From positions 109,584,830 through 109,648,829 of the forward strand of contig OZ020268.1 of NCBI GenBank assembly GCA_963971225.1: 64,000 nt of DNA, read 5' to 3'. Of this stretch, positions 61,001 through 64,000 are shown piece by piece (the stretch's first letter is position 1; each line of letters begins with the position of its first letter). The stretch is from Melieria omissa (taxonomy: Eukaryota; Arthropoda; Insecta; Diptera; Ulidiidae). The notes beneath the pieces are model-generated. The model was not told the DNA's origin. It worked only from the letters and a program-made list of their open reading frames with translations, and made no database searches. A program made the translations under genes and the position numbers.

Positions 61001-61179
61001 ATGATGGTGGCTTTTTAACAACACATCTTTAAGTTGTTTATTAATAAATCCAGCGCCCTTGAAATCCTTTTATCATCCTCTAAAAATGAATTAATTGGTT
61101 AAAAAATTCCGACCGCAATTTCAATTTAAGCACTGAAATCACAATTCCATTAATTTTTCCTCGGTTTTCATCTTTGCAG
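58039..61179. other. Non-coding DNA with simple repeats
   Basis: GAATTG words recur irregularly at 58149-58320. A (TTG)n run lies at 60694-60716. Overlapping frames on both strands at 59932-60305 have no recognised motif. It ends in a pyrimidine-rich acceptor-like CGGTTTTCATCTTTGCAG. Confidence 0.35.
60694..60716. repeat. (TTG)n microsatellite
   Basis: Uninterrupted TTG repeat. Confidence 0.9.
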
Positions 61180-61558
61180 ATTATTAATTAAATTTCACAC
61201 CAAAGATATTCGACATCCAGCACTCACCTGAAGACGCACACACACACGCACACACACAAACAGACATACAGCATACAGCATATAGCATAAAAACAATAAC
61301 AACAACACAACATAAAGCAGCAACAACAGAAACTGTAAGCGCGAAGAAAGGTGAAAGCGGCAGTTTTGCATTTGTGAGGGAAATTTGCATAATTGCGCTA
61401 CACGACACAGCAAAATTGGAATAAAAAAGGAGTAGGACTGCGCCGCCCACAAAAACATCAGCCACAGCAACAACAATCGGCATCAGAACCAGAACTTTAC
61501 TGAGGCCGACGCCAACGTAAACGTCAACGTCAACGCCAAACGCCGTCAACAACGACAG
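61180..61558 (+). other. Candidate 5' UTR exon
   Basis: Bounded by a strong acceptor (pyrimidine tract then TTTGCAG, ending 61179) and a good donor GTAAGC (61559) after AACGACAG. The 379-bp interior is A/C-rich with an AC microsatellite, CAACAACA tracts and an AACGTC triplication (61515-61535). It has stops in all plus frames, the usual look of fly 5' UTR exons. No coding potential is recognised, and splicing is inferred from the signals only. Confidence 0.38.
61235..61260. repeat. (AC)n microsatellite
   Basis: AC repeat with one GC interruption, inside the candidate UTR exon. Confidence 0.85.
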
Positions 61559-62344
61559 GTAAGCAAACAGGTCGCCTAAGCCAAAACTCATTTATTGTTT
61601 GCTGCGTTTCGGGCACGCGGCGGGTCGCGGCGACTGTCACTATGGGAAGCTAGGCGCTGTAATTACTCCCGTTGGGGGTTGAAAGTATTTGAAATCATAA
61701 AATTTTTAACGAAGTCACTTAAAGTTTACTCGGAGCAAATTACGAACCAAATTGCCGGTTATGAATTGTACGGAACTTGCCTGCGTGTGAGTGAGTGTGA
61801 GAAGGGTTCTAGTTGAAACGTATTAAAATTGTGTAAATTTTATTGCAAACGAAGTTAGCGACATGGCAACGAGAGAATAACGATGGATGTCGCTTTTGAA
61901 TAAAGTCAACTTGAGCGAAAGGAGGGCGACAGCTCGTACAGCGACACCGTAATTGAATATTGCACGCGCTGTGGCGCTGACAGCGCACCCAACTGGGGAA
62001 CAGTTAAATGTCAGCAAGAGTAGAGGTTGCAGGTTGATTGAATTGGGCCAATGCTATCAACTGTGCTACGGAATAAGTTTGACACGATATGATCGCAATA
62101 AATTAAGAATTTCCTTAACGAATATCTGTGGAGATCTGTATTCATCCGTCAAGCAGAAACATTATTAAACTTCTTTGTGAGTATGTAGTAGACAGTAATC
62201 TGCAATCTCCTCAGTGTAAGCACACAAATCAATCTTGAGCACTGAACTCTTCAACATGATAGGAAACACTTGTAAAAAATAATATTAAGAAAAAATCAAA
62301 TGAGCCATAGTGAACTAATTCCTTAAAACAATGCAAACAGTTAT
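61559..62344. other. Non-coding DNA
   Basis: No features recognised between the candidate donor and the retrotransposon fragment. Confidence 0.4.
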
Positions 62345-63113
62345 GAAAACTAATCGAATAGGAGGAAATTCCCTGCTTTCCTGTTCGGGCTTTTCACAAA
62401 ACACGTGGCAGTCTTACAGCTTCCCAAGCTAGACCAACGTTCTCTATGTAGGTTGTTGACATAGGACTTGATCCAGTCCAGGGTTCCTGCTAGACTGGTG
62501 CCGATTATTGGTTCCGGTCCCATGGGTCTGCACCCTGATCCACAGTTAGCCAGTTCATCGGCAGTTTCGTTACCTAGAACACCGCAGTGTCCCGGAACCC
62601 AGATAAGTTGGAGCTTATTACGTCTCGCGACTGATTTAAGCTTCGTCTTACATTCTTGGACAATCTTAGAGGTAACACGCGCGTTCTCCAGGGCCTTAAG
62701 TGCAGCTTGACTGTCACTACAGACTCCTATATGTTTCCCGCACCATTTCCTCCCGATTATCCATTCCGCTACTTTCAGAATGGCCACCCAGTGAGTAGTA
62801 GCATCTGACACTTCCTTCGAGGTGCCATCCAGCTCCAGTACCGTTAACGGTCTTGGATCCGTCAGTGAAGAAAATATCCGTCAGATCCCCTAGCATGGCC
62901 TCTGGGTTGTCCCACTGGCCGCGCGTTGGGAACCTCACTTCAAAGTTTCTCCTAAAGGATACTACGGGTATTAGGCAATCCTCAGGGGCCAGCAGCAACG
63001 GATATTGCAATGACAACCTCTTGAAGATTTCTCTATGACCCGAGCCCTTGTTGTCATGCCAGTATCCATAGGAATACAGCCGACATGTCGGTTTCATCGC
63101 CTCGTCTTTCAAA
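62345..63113 (-). mobile_element. Non-LTR retrotransposon fragment (RNase H end of ORF2)
   Basis: The minus strand reads as the RNase H domain of a non-LTR retrotransposon polyprotein: the first catalytic aspartate in DIFFTDGSKTVNGTGAGW, then VCSDSQAALKALE, and LIWVPGHCGVLGNETADELA with the last aspartate. A deletion with GGCCAT microhomology near 62780 shifts the frame and removes the segment that should hold the catalytic glutamate. The fragment lacks the reverse transcriptase upstream and the 3' end. RNase-H-bearing clades such as I or LOA are likely sources; the exact clade is inference. Confidence 0.88.
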
Positions 63114-64000
63114 GTGGTAGTAGTTCATTTAAGAACTTTCAAAGTAAAACTTTTATATGAAAAAAATTCTTACATAAATATAAACATTGCAAAAAGATAT
63201 TAGACAAAGTACAACTACAATGTACAAGTAAGGCAGCTACAATTCCAGTGCCGCGAATATATATGTGGAACGAAAATTAGCGAGTTTGAAACATCAAAAA
63301 TACTTGGTTTAGGATTCAAATAAAAACTTTCAAACATATCGATAACGAAACGAACAGCTACAACAACAATAAAAACCACTTCCGTGTATAAAGCAAATTT
63401 GACCGGCACTGCATGGCGCAACCGCGTACTTCATGAATATTTTCCCTTTTTATATCGTTACTGCCAAAGAATGAGTTGTTGCATTCATAAAAATTCACTT
63501 TGAAACGCTTACGTGCCGTAAAGTTGGCGGCAACTTGCGAGCGCGCAGCAGTGGGTCACCTGGGCGTATACGCAATGTTAATTTTAACCCATTTGAAAGG
63601 CAGGATAACATTTAAAATTCGCTTTTTACGAGCGCACCGCGACGCATACGTGCAGCTATAAGAAGTGTGTGTGTGTGCGGCCGCACGTGCAGCTAAACAA
63701 ATTGTAATGGGCGAATGTAAATAATACAGGGTGGCATAAAGCGTGCGGACTACGTGCTGTCGCTCTACGGTGCTCATTGCCAGCCAGAAAAGGGCGCAGT
63801 GAACACAGCAGAGAAGCGGAGTGCGGTGATACGAATAAAGGTCGCAAAACATGCGAAAACGTACAGTAGTCGTAATTCCTTAGAGCGGCGCTTAAATGAC
63901 AAAGTGGGTTTGTGGACGCGAAGCTGGGCGGCAGCCGGAAAAGTTGCAGTGATAGCTGAAGAAAAAGAGGCGATTTGTAATGTTTGATGAGTGGCGGTGA
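63114..64000. other. Non-coding DNA without recognisable features
   Basis: No gene or bounded repeat recognised. It includes a short GT run at 63667-63677. Confidence 0.4.

Noticed and set aside
1..64000. CRISPR array, bacterial operon or prophage
   Set aside because: No spaced direct repeats, ribosome-binding sites or operon-like gene packing. Composition and transposons are those of an insect nuclear genome.

Overview
This 64 kb window looks like non-coding chromosomal DNA of a higher fly (Brachycera; a tephritid-like or other large-genome fly is my inference). The evidence is the overall AT-rich composition, the frequent (CAA)n/(TTG)n and (GT)n microsatellites, tracts such as TATGTACATATG, and a mobile-element set typical of flies: mariner-like, piggyBac-like TTAA elements, hAT-like MITEs, pogo-like elements and a non-LTR fragment. 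I found no intact, recognisable host protein-coding gene. The long open frames (up to about 175 codons from an ATG) are scattered, overlap on both strands, match no family I know, and often lie in T-rich or repeat-rich DNA, so I do not call them genes.

Layout. 1-6.6 kb: AT-rich DNA with a mariner tail relic, a dispersed repeat and a degraded repeat block. 6.6-9.5 kb: unique-looking DNA with microsatellites. 9.5-20.4 kb: the densest transposon cluster, with a 236-bp TTAA MITE, two inverted copies of a roughly 0.5-kb TTAA element (CCCTTTCG ends), two decayed mariner copies, and a 2-kb TTAA element carrying four identical 20-bp palindromes and a nested mariner. 20.4-27 kb: GC-richer DNA, two candidate plus-strand untranslated exons (ending 22926; 24744-25058), and a pogo-like element in the putative intron between them. 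27-41.6 kb: hAT-like MITEs at 27.4, 34.1, 35.3 and 38.9 kb, a mariner deletion derivative with a MITE nested in it (29.1-30.0 kb), a 1.67-kb element with 36-bp inverted ends (31.2-32.9 kb), a strong miRNA-like hairpin (37.9 kb), a second pogo-like copy (40.6-41.06 kb) and a tRNA-derived SINE-like sequence (41.5-41.6 kb). 41.6-62.3 kb: mostly unique-looking DNA with microsatellites, candidate plus-strand untranslated exons at 48.8 and 61.2-61.6 kb, a third CCCTTTCG element at 55.0 kb and a TATA-type candidate promoter at 58.0 kb. 62.3-63.1 kb: a truncated non-LTR retrotransposon RNase H fragment on the minus strand.

My reading is that the window is the intron-rich 5' part, or the flanking regulatory DNA, of a large plus-strand gene whose coding exons lie outside it. 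This rests only on splice-like signals and is not proven. The most interesting items are the TTAA element with repeated perfect palindromes, the 76-nt hairpin at 37.9 kb, the unclassified 36-bp-TIR element, and the several precisely bounded non-autonomous elements whose target-site duplications can still be read.
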